Shown here piece by piece: positions 9,626 to 18,553 of a stretch of DNA of 64,000 nt (positions within the stretch are counted from its first letter, which is position 1; every line of letters starts with the position of its first letter). Source of the stretch: an uncultured Bacteroides sp. (GTDB lineage Bacteria > Bacteroidota > Bacteroidia > Bacteroidales > Bacteroidaceae); NCBI RefSeq assembly GCF_963677685.1, contig NZ_OY782185.1, forward strand, positions 148,973-212,972, given 5' to 3'. The position numbers and the translations under genes were made by a program. The notes under the pieces were generated by a model that saw nothing but the letters and a program-made list of their open reading frames with translations, did no database searches and was not told where the DNA came from.

Positions 9626-11470
9626 ATGATGGACTCTCATGAAACTAGCCTCCCTACACAACAAGGAGATTTAGAAGAAGAAAAGAACGTTTCTACTACC
9701 TCAGAAACACAAGAAATAAAAGCGGAAACAGAAAATGACACCGCAAAAGAAGTTGAGAAAGAATCAAAGCCAACAAAAAAAAGTGTTTTAAAACGCCTAA
9801 ATGAGTTAGCCAAAGACCCTGAAAATTCAACTAAATCAGAACTTGATACACTAAAACAAACTTTTTACAAGCTTCACAACACAGAAATAGAAGCAAAAAG
9901 AAAAGCTTTCATTGAAAACGGTGGAAAGGAAGAAGATTATGCTTCTGGAAATGATGAGATAGAAAACGAATTTAAAAACGTTATGTCCGTTATTAAAGAG
10001 AAGCGAAATGCACAAATGGCCGAAATAGAAAAACAAAAAGAAAATAACCTGGATATAAAACTATCTATTTTAGCACAACTTAAAGAATTAACAGAATCTT
10101 CTCAAAACACAAACAAATCATATAACGAATTCAAAAAGCTACAAAAACAATGGAATGAAATCAAGTTAATTCCACAGGCTAGAATGAATGAGCTTTGGAG
10201 AAACTACCAACTCTACGTTGAAAAGTTCTATGATATCTTAAAACTTAATAATGAATTTCGCGATTACGACTTCAAAAAAAACTTAGAAATAAAAACAAAG
10301 TTATGCGAGGCCGCAGAAAAATTGACAGAAGAGTCTGATGTAATTTCAGCATTCCATCAATTACAAAAGCTGCATCAGGAATTCAGAGACACAGGTCCAG
10401 TTGCAAAAGAATTGAGAGAAGAGATATGGACCAGGTTTAAAACTGCATCAACCCAAATCAACCGTGCTCACCAAGAACATTTTGAGCAGCTCAAAGAATC
10501 TGAACAACATAACTTAGATCAAAAAACTGTTATATGTGAAATTGTTGAATCCATAGAATATGGGGAATTAACCACATTCGCAACATGGGAAAGCAAAACA
10601 AGAGAAGTCATTGCATTGCAGAATAAATGGAAGACGATTGGCTTTGCCCCAAGAAAAATGAATGTAAAAATCTTCGATCGGTTCAGAAAGGCCTGTGATA
10701 ACTTCTTCAAAAAGAAAAGCGAATTTTACAAAATTCTCAAAGAAAACATGGCTGAGAATTTAGAAAAGAAAAAAAATCTATGTGAAAGAGCAGAAGCTTT
10801 AAAAGACAGCACAGATTGGAAAGAAACAGCTAACGCTCTCAGCAAACTACAAAGAGAGTGGAAAGAGGTTGGTCCTGTAGCAAAAAAATATTCTGATGCT
10901 GTATGGCATCGTTTTATCACAGCTTGTGATTACTTCTTCGATCAAAAAAATAAAGCAACCTCCTCTCAACGTTCCGATGAAGTACAAAACTTAGAAAAGA
11001 AAAAAGAAATCATCAACCGACTAACATCTATCAAAGACAATACTAGTCCAGAAGATTCTGAAGCATTAGTTCGCGAAATAATGAAAGAATGGAATGCAAT
11101 AGGACATGTACCTTTTAAAGAGAAAGATAATATATACAAACAGTATCATACACTTGTTGATGAAATATTTGATCAGTTACATATTAGTGTATCCAATAGA
11201 AAACTAGATAATTTTAAAGCATCTATTACTTCTCAAGGAAACTCTCAATCTCTTTATAAAGAACGTGAGAAACTAATGCGCATTTATGACAACATGAAAA
11301 ATGAGCTACAAACATACGAGAATAATCTAGGATTTTTAACTTCTTCTTCACAGAAAGGAAATAGTCTCTTAACTGAAATTAATCGTAAAGTAGAGAAATT
11401 AAAGGCTGACATTGAGTTAACGCTCCAAAAAATAAATGCCATTGATAATTCGATAAAAACAGAAGAATAA
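9626..11470 (+). CDS. DUF349-repeat protein
   Basis: A 614-residue, highly charged, largely helical cytosolic protein. After a Glu/Lys-rich disordered head (about 1-60) come repeated units of roughly 75 residues with the pattern W..IG..P......W..F: KQWNEIKLIPQARMNELWRNY, HQEFRDTGPVAKELREEIWTRF, QNKWKTIGFAPRKMNVKIFDRF, QREWKEVGPVAKKYSDAVWHRF and KEWNAIGHVPFKEKDNIYKQY. This is the DUF349 repeat family, for which no molecular function is established. The C-terminal 80 residues look coiled-coil. An ATG at 9629 is an equally good start. Confidence 0.85.
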   Translation: MMDSHETSLPTQQGDLEEEKNVSTTSETQEIKAETENDTAKEVEKESKPTKKSVLKRLNELAKDPENSTKSELDTLKQTFYKLHNTEIEAKRKAFIENGGKEEDYASGNDEIENEFKNVMSVIKEKRNAQMAEIEKQKENNLDIKLSILAQLKELTESSQNTNKSYNEFKKLQKQWNEIKLIPQARMNELWRNYQLYVEKFYDILKLNNEFRDYDFKKNLEIKTKLCEAAEKLTEESDVISAFHQLQKLHQEFRDTGPVAKELREEIWTRFKTASTQINRAHQEHFEQLKESEQHNLDQKTVICEIVESIEYGELTTFATWESKTREVIALQNKWKTIGFAPRKMNVKIFDRFRKACDNFFKKKSEFYKILKENMAENLEKKKNLCERAEALKDSTDWKETANALSKLQREWKEVGPVAKKYSDAVWHRFITACDYFFDQKNKATSSQRSDEVQNLEKKKEIINRLTSIKDNTSPEDSEALVREIMKEWNAIGHVPFKEKDNIYKQYHTLVDEIFDQLHISVSNRKLDNFKASITSQGNSQSLYKEREKLMRIYDNMKNELQTYENNLGFLTSSSQKGNSLLTEINRKVEKLKADIELTLQKINAIDNSIKTEE

Positions 11471-11502
11471 ACATTTGATTTTCACCAAGAAAAATAGATA
11501 AC

Positions 11503-11541
11503 AAAAAAGCGAAAAAGACTAACTAGTTTTTTTCGCTTTTT
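11503..11541. terminator. Bidirectional intrinsic terminator
   Basis: AAAAAGCGAAAAA and TTTTTTTCGCTTTTT flank a short loop. The T-run on the plus strand ends the DUF349 transcript, and on the minus strand it lies directly after the 3' end of the tRNA gene. Confidence 0.7.
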
Positions 11542-11546
11542 AATTG

Positions 11547-11617
11547 TTGGGCTACCAGGATTCGAACCTGGAATATCAGGACCAGAATCTGAAGTGTTAC
11601 CATTACACCATAGCCCA
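11547..11617 (-). tRNA. tRNA-Gln (anticodon CTG)
   Basis: A cloverleaf can be folded on the minus strand: acceptor TGGGCTA/TAGCCCA, D stem GTGT/ACAC around AATGGTA, anticodon stem TCAGA/CCTGA around loop TTCTGGT, T arm CCAGG-TTCGAAT-CCTGG, discriminator A. The loop gives U33, anticodon CUG and G37, so glutamine. CCA is not encoded. Position 31-39 is an A-C mismatch at the base of the anticodon loop. A promoter box lies 13 nt upstream at 11631-11638 and a terminator directly downstream, so the gene is a single-gene transcription unit. Confidence 0.93.
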
Positions 11618-11630
11618 TTCAATTCGGCTG

Positions 11631-11638
11631 CAAAGATA
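11631..11638 (-). promoter_or_regulatory. -7 box (TATCTTTG) of the tRNA-Gln promoter
   Basis: Exact TAnnTTTG match on the minus strand, 13 nt upstream of the mature tRNA 5' end. Confidence 0.6.
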
Positions 11639-11784
11639 CAAATAAATTGGAATGAGCAAATAAAAAACGCCTTTTTATCTTAAAAAGTATCTCAAAGAAA
11701 GGAGAAAAAATAGAGTATCCCTAAAAAAAAACAAAAAAAAGAATAGATTTACTCCGTTACTTTCACCGATACAATAAATCAATG

Positions 11785-11792
11785 TATATTTG
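11785..11792 (+). promoter_or_regulatory. -7 box (TATATTTG) of the rsfS-ftsH-cdsA promoter
   Basis: Exact TAnnTTTG match about 95 nt upstream of rsfS. The implied leader contains a 7-bp hairpin (AACAATG 11819-11825 with CATTGTT 11836-11842), which may have a regulatory role. Confidence 0.55.
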
Positions 11793-11887
11793 TAAAATAT
11801 ATCGAGCTTGCGTTCGAAAACAATGCCAGCACAAACATTGTTATAATGCTAAAAATAAAAGAAATATAATCTAATTTCATTTCATAG

Positions 11888-12247
11888 ATGAACGAGACAA
11901 AGGAATTAATAGAAAAAATAAAAGAGGGTATTCAAGAGAAAAAAGGGAAAAATATTATTGTAGCAGATCTTACCAAAATAGAAGATACAATATGCAATTA
12001 CTTCATCATCTGCCAAGGCAACTCACCATCCCAAGTAAGTGCCATTGTTGATTCAATCAAAGAATTTACAAAAAAAGGAGTAAATGTAAAACCTTGTGGC
12101 ATAGATGGGCTCAACAACGCTGAATGGGTTGCGATGGATTATTCGAATGTGTTGGTACATATTTTCTTACCGGAAACCAGAGCTTATTATAATTTAGAGA
12201 ATCTATGGGCTGACGCTAAACTAACCACTATTCCTGGTATTGACTAA
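11888..12247 (+). CDS. rsfS: Ribosomal silencing factor RsfS (Iojap family)
   Basis: A 119-residue RsfS/Iojap/DUF143 protein that binds ribosomal protein L14 and blocks subunit joining when nutrients run low. Family features: KGKNIIVADLTKIEDTICNYFIICQGNSPSQVSAI near residues 18-55 and the DYSNVLVHIFLPETRAYYNLENLW block near the C-terminus. Length is normal. It is first in an operon with ftsH (9-nt gap) and cdsA. Confidence 0.95.
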   Translation: MNETKELIEKIKEGIQEKKGKNIIVADLTKIEDTICNYFIICQGNSPSQVSAIVDSIKEFTKKGVNVKPCGIDGLNNAEWVAMDYSNVLVHIFLPETRAYYNLENLWADAKLTTIPGID

Positions 12248-12256
12248 TTAAAAAAC

Positions 12257-14287
12257 ATGGATAATAAAAAGAAAAACAATAAAGTAAATATGCCCCGCTT
12301 TAATATAAGCTGGATGTATATGATTATTGCTCTAATGTTATTAGGATTATATCTCACAAATGAGAACAGTTCTGTTAATAAACAGATCTCGTATGATCAA
12401 TTTCAGCAATATGTTAGTAAGGGTTATGTAAACAGTGTTATTGGATATGATGATAATAGTGTAGAGGTCCATATAAAACCTGACTTTATAAAAGACGTCT
12501 TTAAAGAAGATTCTAGCCGCGTAGGTAAAGATCCTGTAATAACAACAGAAGCACCCTCCAGAGAGAGTTTGGGGAATTTTCTTGAAAAAGAGAAAAGTGC
12601 CAACCATTTCGATGGCTCTATAAACTACAAAAAGAAAAAGGATTATTTTAGTGTTATCATGTGGAATGTGTTGCCTATCATTCTTCTCATCGGGCTATGG
12701 ATGTTCTTCATGCGACGAATGAGCGGTGGAGGTGCAGGAGCAGGAAATGTTTTTAGTGTAGGCAAATCAAAAGCCCAACTCTTTGAAAAGGGAGGTTCTA
12801 TTAAAATTACATTTAAAGACGTTGCCGGTTTAGAAGAGGCAAAACAAGAGGTAGAAGAAATCGTTGAATTTCTCAGAGAACCACAAAAATATACCGAGCT
12901 AGGAGGAAAAATCCCCAAAGGAGCATTATTAGTAGGGCCTCCGGGAACAGGTAAAACACTTCTAGCTAAGGCCGTAGCAGGAGAAGCTAACGTTCCATTT
13001 TTCTCTTTATCTGGATCAGACTTCGTTGAGATGTTTGTGGGAGTCGGCGCATCTCGCGTACGAGACTTGTTTAAGCAAGCAAAAGAAAAAGCACCTTGTA
13101 TTGTTTTCATAGATGAGATAGATGCAGTAGGAAGGGCCCGCGGTAAAAATCCAAGTATGGGAGGAAATGATGAACGAGAAAACACTCTAAACCAACTACT
13201 AACCGAAATGGATGGTTTCGGTTCCAACAGTGGAGTTATTATTCTAGCAGCGACTAACCGTGTAGATGTATTAGATAAAGCTTTATTACGTGCAGGTAGA
13301 TTTGATCGCCAAATACATGTCGATCTTCCTGACTTGAATGAGAGAAAAGAAGTTTTTGGAGTTCATCTACGTCCTATTAAAATAGATGAAACAGTAGATG
13401 TAGAGTTATTAGCTCGCCAAACTCCAGGATTCTCAGGAGCAGATATCGCTAACGTTTGTAACGAAGCCGCACTTATAGCAGCTCGGCACGGCAAGAAATT
13501 CGTAGGCAAACAAGATTTCTTAGACGCTGTAGATCGTATTATAGGCGGACTGGAGAAAAAGAGCAAAATTACCACCGAAGAAGAACGCCGAACAATAGCT
13601 CTGCATGAAGCAGGACATGCAAGTTTGTCATGGCTCTTAGAGCATGCGAATCCCCTTATCAAAGTGACGATCGTACCTAGAGGTCGTGCTCTTGGAGCAG
13701 CTTGGTATTTACCTGAAGAAAGACAAATAACCACTAAAGAGCAGATGTTAGATGAGATGTGTGCTACACTTGGTGGACGGGCTGCAGAAGATTTGTTTGT
13801 AGGGAAAATATCAACTGGAGCAATGAATGACTTAGAGCGTGTTACTAAACAAGCTTATGGAATGGTTGCTTATCTTGGCATGAGTAAAAAACTGCCTAAT
13901 TTATGCTATTATAACAACGAAGAATATTCGTTTAACAAACCCTATAGCGAACAAACAGCTGTTCTTATAGACGAAGAAGTTAAGCAGATGATCAACGAAC
14001 AATATGAACGTGCCAAGCACATCCTTTCTAAGTACAAAGACGGGCATAACGAATTAGCCCAACTACTAATAGAGAAGGAAGTAATCTTTGCAGAAGATGT
14101 AGAACGAGTATTTGGTAAACGTGTATGGGCATCACGTTCAGAAGAAATAATGGCTGCTGAACTGAAAAAGAATAAAAATAAAGAAAAAGAGAGTGATAAA
14201 GAATCTACTGAACCCCAAGTAAATATTGAGTCGAATGTAGAAAACCAAGATTCTCTAAACAAAAGTTCTAAAAGCATTGAAAAATAA
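12257..14287 (+). CDS. ftsH: ATP-dependent zinc metalloprotease FtsH
   Basis: A 676-residue membrane-anchored AAA+ protease that degrades misfolded and regulatory membrane proteins. Two transmembrane segments (about 15-35 and 132-151) flank a periplasmic domain. The AAA module has Walker A GPPGTGKT, Walker B FIDEIDA, a pore loop near FVGVGASRVRD and an SRH with RAGRFDRQ. The protease has HEAGHAS (zinc ligands and catalytic Glu) and the third ligand in AMNDLERVT. The C-terminus is a charged tail rich in Lys, Glu and Ser. The last 11 nt overlap the cdsA start. Confidence 0.97.
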   Translation: MDNKKKNNKVNMPRFNISWMYMIIALMLLGLYLTNENSSVNKQISYDQFQQYVSKGYVNSVIGYDDNSVEVHIKPDFIKDVFKEDSSRVGKDPVITTEAPSRESLGNFLEKEKSANHFDGSINYKKKKDYFSVIMWNVLPIILLIGLWMFFMRRMSGGGAGAGNVFSVGKSKAQLFEKGGSIKITFKDVAGLEEAKQEVEEIVEFLREPQKYTELGGKIPKGALLVGPPGTGKTLLAKAVAGEANVPFFSLSGSDFVEMFVGVGASRVRDLFKQAKEKAPCIVFIDEIDAVGRARGKNPSMGGNDERENTLNQLLTEMDGFGSNSGVIILAATNRVDVLDKALLRAGRFDRQIHVDLPDLNERKEVFGVHLRPIKIDETVDVELLARQTPGFSGADIANVCNEAALIAARHGKKFVGKQDFLDAVDRIIGGLEKKSKITTEEERRTIALHEAGHASLSWLLEHANPLIKVTIVPRGRALGAAWYLPEERQITTKEQMLDEMCATLGGRAAEDLFVGKISTGAMNDLERVTKQAYGMVAYLGMSKKLPNLCYYNNEEYSFNKPYSEQTAVLIDEEVKQMINEQYERAKHILSKYKDGHNELAQLLIEKEVIFAEDVERVFGKRVWASRSEEIMAAELKKNKNKEKESDKESTEPQVNIESNVENQDSLNKSSKSIEK

Positions 14288-15131
14288 CTTTATACAACGA
14301 ACTGTAACCGGAGTGTTTTTCGTTACAACACTATTGGGCTGTACCTTGTACAGCCCAATCTCATTTGGAATCATTTTCACTCTGATAAGTGCACTAACCG
14401 TACGAGAATTTATTCACCTCTTAAATAATAAGAGAGAAGACACAGAAGCTAACGCTACTATTAGCATGCTTGGTGGGGCATTCCTTTTCATGTCAATAAT
14501 GGCCTTTTGCATGAATATTGCTGACTCTAAAGTCTTTATTCCTTATTTAGCTATTATTATTTATCTGATAATCAGCCAACTATATCTGAAAAAGAAAGAT
14601 CCAATTGTTAATTGGGCTTACGCAATATTCAGCCAGATCTATGTGGCTCTTCCTTTTGCCCTACTCAACGTACTTGCTTTCCAAAGCAACAAGGAAACAG
14701 GAAGCATAGAATATAACGCAATCCTACCAATTTCCATATTTGTTTTCATTTGGCTAAATGACACCGGAGCTTATTGTGTAGGTACTCTCATAGGTAAACA
14801 CCGCTTATTTGAGCGCATATCTCCAAAAAAATCTTGGGAAGGCTCTATAGGAGGAGGCGCTATTGCAATTCTCAGCTCTCTTGCTTTTGCATACTACTTC
14901 TCATTTATACCAACTTTAGCTTGGGTAGGTCTAGCTATTGTTGTTGTCGTATTTGGCACATGGGGCGATCTAAGTGAATCGTTATTAAAACGCCAGTTAG
15001 GTGTCAAAGATTCAGGATCTATTCTCCCAGGGCATGGAGGCCTGCTCGACCGTTTTGACAGCGCACTTATTGCCATCCCTGCGGCGGTCATTTATCTTCA
15101 TATTATTTCTACACTACTACAAAACTTTTGA
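14277..15131 (+). CDS. cdsA: Phosphatidate cytidylyltransferase
   Basis: A 284-residue integral-membrane enzyme making CDP-diacylglycerol from phosphatidate and CTP, the branch point for phospholipid synthesis. About eight hydrophobic segments are visible, and the C-terminal CDP-DAG synthase signature is intact (SPKKSWEGSIGGG, then KRQLGVKDSGSILPGHGGLLDRFDS). The frame opens with TTG at 14277-14279, inside the 3' end of ftsH. The next in-frame Met is far inside the protein, so TTG looks like the true start, with translational coupling to ftsH. The psd and pssA genes that use its product are in this window at 31-32.5 kb. Confidence 0.95.
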   Translation: MKNNFIQRTVTGVFFVTTLLGCTLYSPISFGIIFTLISALTVREFIHLLNNKREDTEANATISMLGGAFLFMSIMAFCMNIADSKVFIPYLAIIIYLIISQLYLKKKDPIVNWAYAIFSQIYVALPFALLNVLAFQSNKETGSIEYNAILPISIFVFIWLNDTGAYCVGTLIGKHRLFERISPKKSWEGSIGGGAIAILSSLAFAYYFSFIPTLAWVGLAIVVVVFGTWGDLSESLLKRQLGVKDSGSILPGHGGLLDRFDSALIAIPAAVIYLHIISTLLQNF

Positions 15132-15221
15132 AAACGAAACTCACAAAAAGAGATTCGCCTCAATCACTCTATTGATAAAGAATATAAATCAATACTTATA
15201 AGTAATGCTTCATAACAAACA

Positions 15222-16397
15222 TTAGTCTTTTCTACGGGCGATTTGTAAGTTCGATTGCCGTGCATAACCAATACGGAAATTTAATGTTTTAGGATCCTTT
15301 TTCTTATAAGCTTCGCGTAGTTCCGGCTGAACATATTTAGAAAACATAGAAATTGGTTTCAAGAAAGTCCCGTAAAGAGTAACAACCCAGTTATCTGGTT
15401 TATAAAAAGATAACGGGATACCCGAATCATCTTGCAGTACACCAGATGAATGGTCTAATATAAATTGACGAATCCCTGCAAAAGAAGCAGTATGCATCAA
15501 ATAAGAAGCTGACTTTATAAAAGTAGCAGTTTCTCCGACGAAAGATTTATCCAGAAAGGCTTGCAAAGGCTTATTATTTAAGAAACTAGCATTACTAAGG
15601 TCTGTAGAGCAATAGTAAAGAGTTTGCACTTTTTTACTATTACCATGAAAATATTTAAATTCCACAATTCCCGTATTACCAGTAATAGGTTTTCCTGATT
15701 CATCAGTGTAGACAACATCTCCCTCTTGAGAAAAATTCACATTACGAATACTGACAAGTTCACGGTTAGAACGAACCATTAACACAGAAATAATAGGGAC
15801 AACTCCATCTATCGTATCGTTAAAAAACTCTTTCTTTATATCATCCGTACGAAAAAAGCTCAAATTCAAAATATCAGATACTGCATTTTGATATAGCAGG
15901 TAAGTTTCTTTTGAAGGTTTCTTGATTCTGATGGTACTCCCCGGATGCTCTAGCCCAATTAAGATATAAGTATCCATCTTTGGGAAAAAAGTGTTTGAAA
16001 AAAGATAATCAGGCCCCCCAAATGGATAAAAAAGAGTATGGCAAGAACTATTTATATCAGAGAGTTCACTTTGAGTAAAAGCCATCAATTTAGGCAATGT
16101 TTGCTGAAAAGCATTCCATATCTGATCCATATTACGAGCATGCGCCTGCCATTCTTCTGTTTTCGTCAAAGGCAAAAGATAACTAGTATCATTTTTTACA
16201 GGGAGACCTGCAGCAAAACGGGCAAGATCATTCAAACTCTCATCAGGTATCACAACTGTGTCTGAAGTTTTTTGGCTTATACCAGTGGCAATAGCACTAT
16301 GGACAGCAGTTCTTAATTGTTTCTTTTTAGGCTTGCATGATTCCTGACATACCAATACTACGAGAGCTAATACTATATAATAAAATCTAACTTTCAT
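15222..16397 (-). CDS. Uncharacterised lipoprotein
   Basis: A 391-residue predicted lipoprotein: a hydrophobic leader followed by Cys21 in VCQESC, then a basic patch (KPKKKQLR). No catalytic motif or known domain is apparent. The body is a mix of short strands and helices and ends in RIGYARQSNLQIARRKD. It is probably exported to the envelope. It stands alone between the convergent cdsA and the divergent gene at 16657, so the neighbourhood gives no functional hint. Conserved among Bacteroides in my recollection, but not identified. Confidence 0.7.
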   Translation of the reverse strand: MKVRFYYIVLALVVLVCQESCKPKKKQLRTAVHSAIATGISQKTSDTVVIPDESLNDLARFAAGLPVKNDTSYLLPLTKTEEWQAHARNMDQIWNAFQQTLPKLMAFTQSELSDINSSCHTLFYPFGGPDYLFSNTFFPKMDTYILIGLEHPGSTIRIKKPSKETYLLYQNAVSDILNLSFFRTDDIKKEFFNDTIDGVVPIISVLMVRSNRELVSIRNVNFSQEGDVVYTDESGKPITGNTGIVEFKYFHGNSKKVQTLYYCSTDLSNASFLNNKPLQAFLDKSFVGETATFIKSASYLMHTASFAGIRQFILDHSSGVLQDDSGIPLSFYKPDNWVVTLYGTFLKPISMFSKYVQPELREAYKKKDPKTLNFRIGYARQSNLQIARRKD

Positions 16398-16628
16398 ATA
16401 GAATAATTATTTTTATATTGAAGCGTAAGTCTATTAAAAAAGATCTATTAGCACTGATATAAATATGGTCACATAACAAAATAAAGAAAGAAAAGACCTC
16501 AATTATACCCCGAATATAGAACTTAAAGAATATAAAGGATACACCACAATCCGAACTTATGCATCTTACATTTGTTTTTAATCATGCTTTTAGTGCTAAA
16601 CGAAGATGCAAAAATACAATTAAATCAG

Positions 16629-16636
16629 TAACTTTG
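16629..16636 (+). promoter_or_regulatory. -7 box (TAACTTTG)
   Basis: Exact TAnnTTTG match 20 nt before the ATG at 16657. It should drive the small membrane protein and the downstream permease, tsaE and Imm17-like genes. Confidence 0.6.
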
Positions 16637-16656
16637 CAGAAATTTCTTACTTAATT

Positions 16657-17073
16657 ATGTGGATACTAATCATAGGTTTATTGCTTCTAGCTATCGTTGC
16701 TTTGATCGCTGGCTATGTACGCAATAAAAAAATACAGAGAAAAATAGATGAGGGAATTATAGAGAAATTTCCTGAAGTAACAGAACTAGATGTAGAATGC
16801 TGCGGTCAGCATGAAGTCTGTGAGAGAGAAAGCTTATTGGCCGCTGTAAGCAAAAAAATAGAATATTATGATGACGAGGAGCTCGACAAATACGTGAATA
16901 AAGGGTCTGATGAATATAATTCCCAAGAGATAGAACAATTTCGAGACATATTCTACACAATGCAAGAGACAGACGTAGCTGGCTGGGTACGTAGCTTACA
17001 GCTAAGAAATATTAATTTGCCCGATGAACTAAAAGATGAAATATTTCTTATCGTCGGAGAAAGACGAATTTGA
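16657..17073 (+). CDS. Small single-pass membrane protein, unknown function
   Basis: A 138-residue protein with one N-terminal transmembrane helix (about residues 2-22) and a soluble acidic domain. The cluster ECCGQHEVCE (about residues 47-56) has three Cys and one His in ten residues and could bind a metal. I do not recognise the family. It lies 10 nt upstream of a ZnuB-type metal permease and shares its promoter, so a link to metal uptake is possible, but this is inference from neighbourhood only. Confidence 0.65.
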   Translation: MWILIIGLLLLAIVALIAGYVRNKKIQRKIDEGIIEKFPEVTELDVECCGQHEVCERESLLAAVSKKIEYYDDEELDKYVNKGSDEYNSQEIEQFRDIFYTMQETDVAGWVRSLQLRNINLPDELKDEIFLIVGERRI

Positions 17074-17083
17074 GATAATATAA

Positions 17084-17896
17084 GTGATGGACCTATTACA
17101 ATATACTTTTTTCCAACATGCGTTGCTTGGCAGTTTGCTCGCTAGCATAGCTTGTGGTATTATTGGGACATACATTGTCACACGGCGGTTAGTCTTCATA
17201 AGTGGAGGCATCACCCACGCTTCTTTCGGAGGTATAGGTTTAGGGCTTTTCACAGGAATCTCCCCTATTTTATCTGCGGCAATATTCTCTATATTATCGG
17301 CTTTTGGAATAGAATGGCTAAGTAAGCGAAAAGATGTACGAGAAGACTCAGCTATTGCCATGTTTTGGACTCTAGGTATGGCGCTTGGTATCATATTTAC
17401 ATTCCTCTCTCCCGGCTTTGCTCCCGATCTATCGGCTTATTTGTTTGGTAATATACTTACTATCACACAAACAGATATCTTATTATTAGGCATTTTGGCT
17501 ACGGTACTTATCTTTTTTTTCACTCTATTCATACATCCAATTATTCATATCGCTTTTGACCGTGAATTTGCCCGCTCACAGGGACTTCCCGTTATCTTTT
17601 TTGAGTATCTATTGATGATGTTTGTCGCTCTTACTATCGTATTATGCTTACGCATGGTAGGTATTGTATTAGCTATATCCCTACTTACAATACCACAAAT
17701 GACCGCCAACTTGTTCACTTATAAATTCAAACAAATAATTTGGCTATCAATTGTCATAGGATATCTCAGCTGTTTAGGTGGATTGTTTATATCCTACTTT
17801 CTCAACGTTCCTTCGGGAGCCTCAATCATCTTTTTCTCTATCATTATTTATGCTATATGCAAAGGTGGAAAAAGTATTTTCTTATCAAAAAAATAA
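17084..17896 (+). CDS. Metal ABC transporter permease (ZnuB/MntB family)
   Basis: A 270-residue permease with about seven to nine transmembrane segments. The start (FFQHALLGSLLASIACGIIGTYIVTRRLVFISGGITHASFGGIGLG) is the ABC-3 family signature for zinc or manganese importers, and LRMVGIVLAISLLTIPQMTANL is the conserved late segment. The cognate ATPase and binding lipoprotein are not adjacent, so they would have to be encoded elsewhere. Metal specificity cannot be read from sequence. Confidence 0.88.
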   Translation: MMDLLQYTFFQHALLGSLLASIACGIIGTYIVTRRLVFISGGITHASFGGIGLGLFTGISPILSAAIFSILSAFGIEWLSKRKDVREDSAIAMFWTLGMALGIIFTFLSPGFAPDLSAYLFGNILTITQTDILLLGILATVLIFFFTLFIHPIIHIAFDREFARSQGLPVIFFEYLLMMFVALTIVLCLRMVGIVLAISLLTIPQMTANLFTYKFKQIIWLSIVIGYLSCLGGLFISYFLNVPSGASIIFFSIIIYAICKGGKSIFLSKK

Positions 17897-17927
17897 TTAT
17901 TTGCAAACAAGTAAATAAAAGACCAAA

Positions 17928-18350
17928 ATGGAAATAAAAATTGAATCTTTAGAACAAATTCACAAAGCAGCCAAACAATTTATCTCTGCAATAGGTGAAA
18001 ATACCGTTTTTGCACTCTATGGAAAGATGGGTGCCGGAAAAACAACCTTTGTAAAAGCTATCTGTGAAGAGTTAGGAATTACAGATGTGATAAATTCTCC
18101 CACTTTTGCTATCGTTAATGAATATCGTTCAGAAGAGACAGCTGAACTCATTTATCATTTTGATTTTTACCGTATCAATAAATTAGAAGAAGTCTATGAT
18201 ATGGGATACGAAGACTATTTTTACAGCGGTGCTCTCTGCTTTATTGAATGGCCTGAACTCGTAGAAGAACTATTGCCCGGCAATACAATGAAAGTAATTA
18301 TCGAAGAGCAAGAAGATGGAAGTAGAACAGTAACAATAGATCAAATATGA
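17928..18350 (+). CDS. tsaE: tRNA threonylcarbamoyladenosine biosynthesis ATPase TsaE
   Basis: A 140-residue P-loop ATPase that works with TsaB and TsaD to make the t6A37 modification of ANN-decoding tRNAs. Walker A is GKMGAGKTT; the family motif [11 protein letters not shown] and the late CFIEWPE are present. Length is typical. Its stop overlaps the next gene start by 4 nt (18347-18350). Confidence 0.95.
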   Translation: MEIKIESLEQIHKAAKQFISAIGENTVFALYGKMGAGKTTFVKAICEELGITDVINSPTFAIVNEYRSEETAELIYHFDFYRINKLEEVYDMGYEDYFYSGALCFIEWPELVEELLPGNTMKVIIEEQEDGSRTVTIDQI

Positions 18351-18553
18351 AACCCCAGTACTTCGTACAAGGAATCTTTGCTGTTGCAGGTATCATAGCG
18401 ATACTTGCAGCTATTCTGAATTGGGATTGGTTTTTTAATGCCCAAAACGCCCAACTCATAGTACGCAATGTCGGTCGCCAAAGAGCTAGATTATTTTATG
18501 GTGCATTGGGGATTATATTACTAAGTATGTCTTTTTTCTTTTTTCTACAATAG
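18347..18553 (+). CDS. Imm17-like two-helix membrane protein
   Basis: A 68-residue protein with two transmembrane helices (about 5-25 and 48-67) and a short basic loop containing [15 protein letters not shown]. It resembles the small proteins annotated as immunity 17 family, which also carry NWDWFF and GR-AR-YG features. The Imm17 name comes from polymorphic-toxin surveys; no toxin gene is nearby, and the 4-nt overlap with tsaE suggests a housekeeping context. Its last 9 nt overlap the convergent DUF58 gene. Membrane nature is clear; function is unproven. Confidence 0.7.
   Translation: MKPQYFVQGIFAVAGIIAILAAILNWDWFFNAQNAQLIVRNVGRQRARLFYGALGIILLSMSFFFFLQ

Noticed and set aside
12643-13227. 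194-codon ORF antisense to ftsH
   Set aside because: Lies wholly inside the strongly conserved AAA domain of ftsH; composition is that of a shadow frame.
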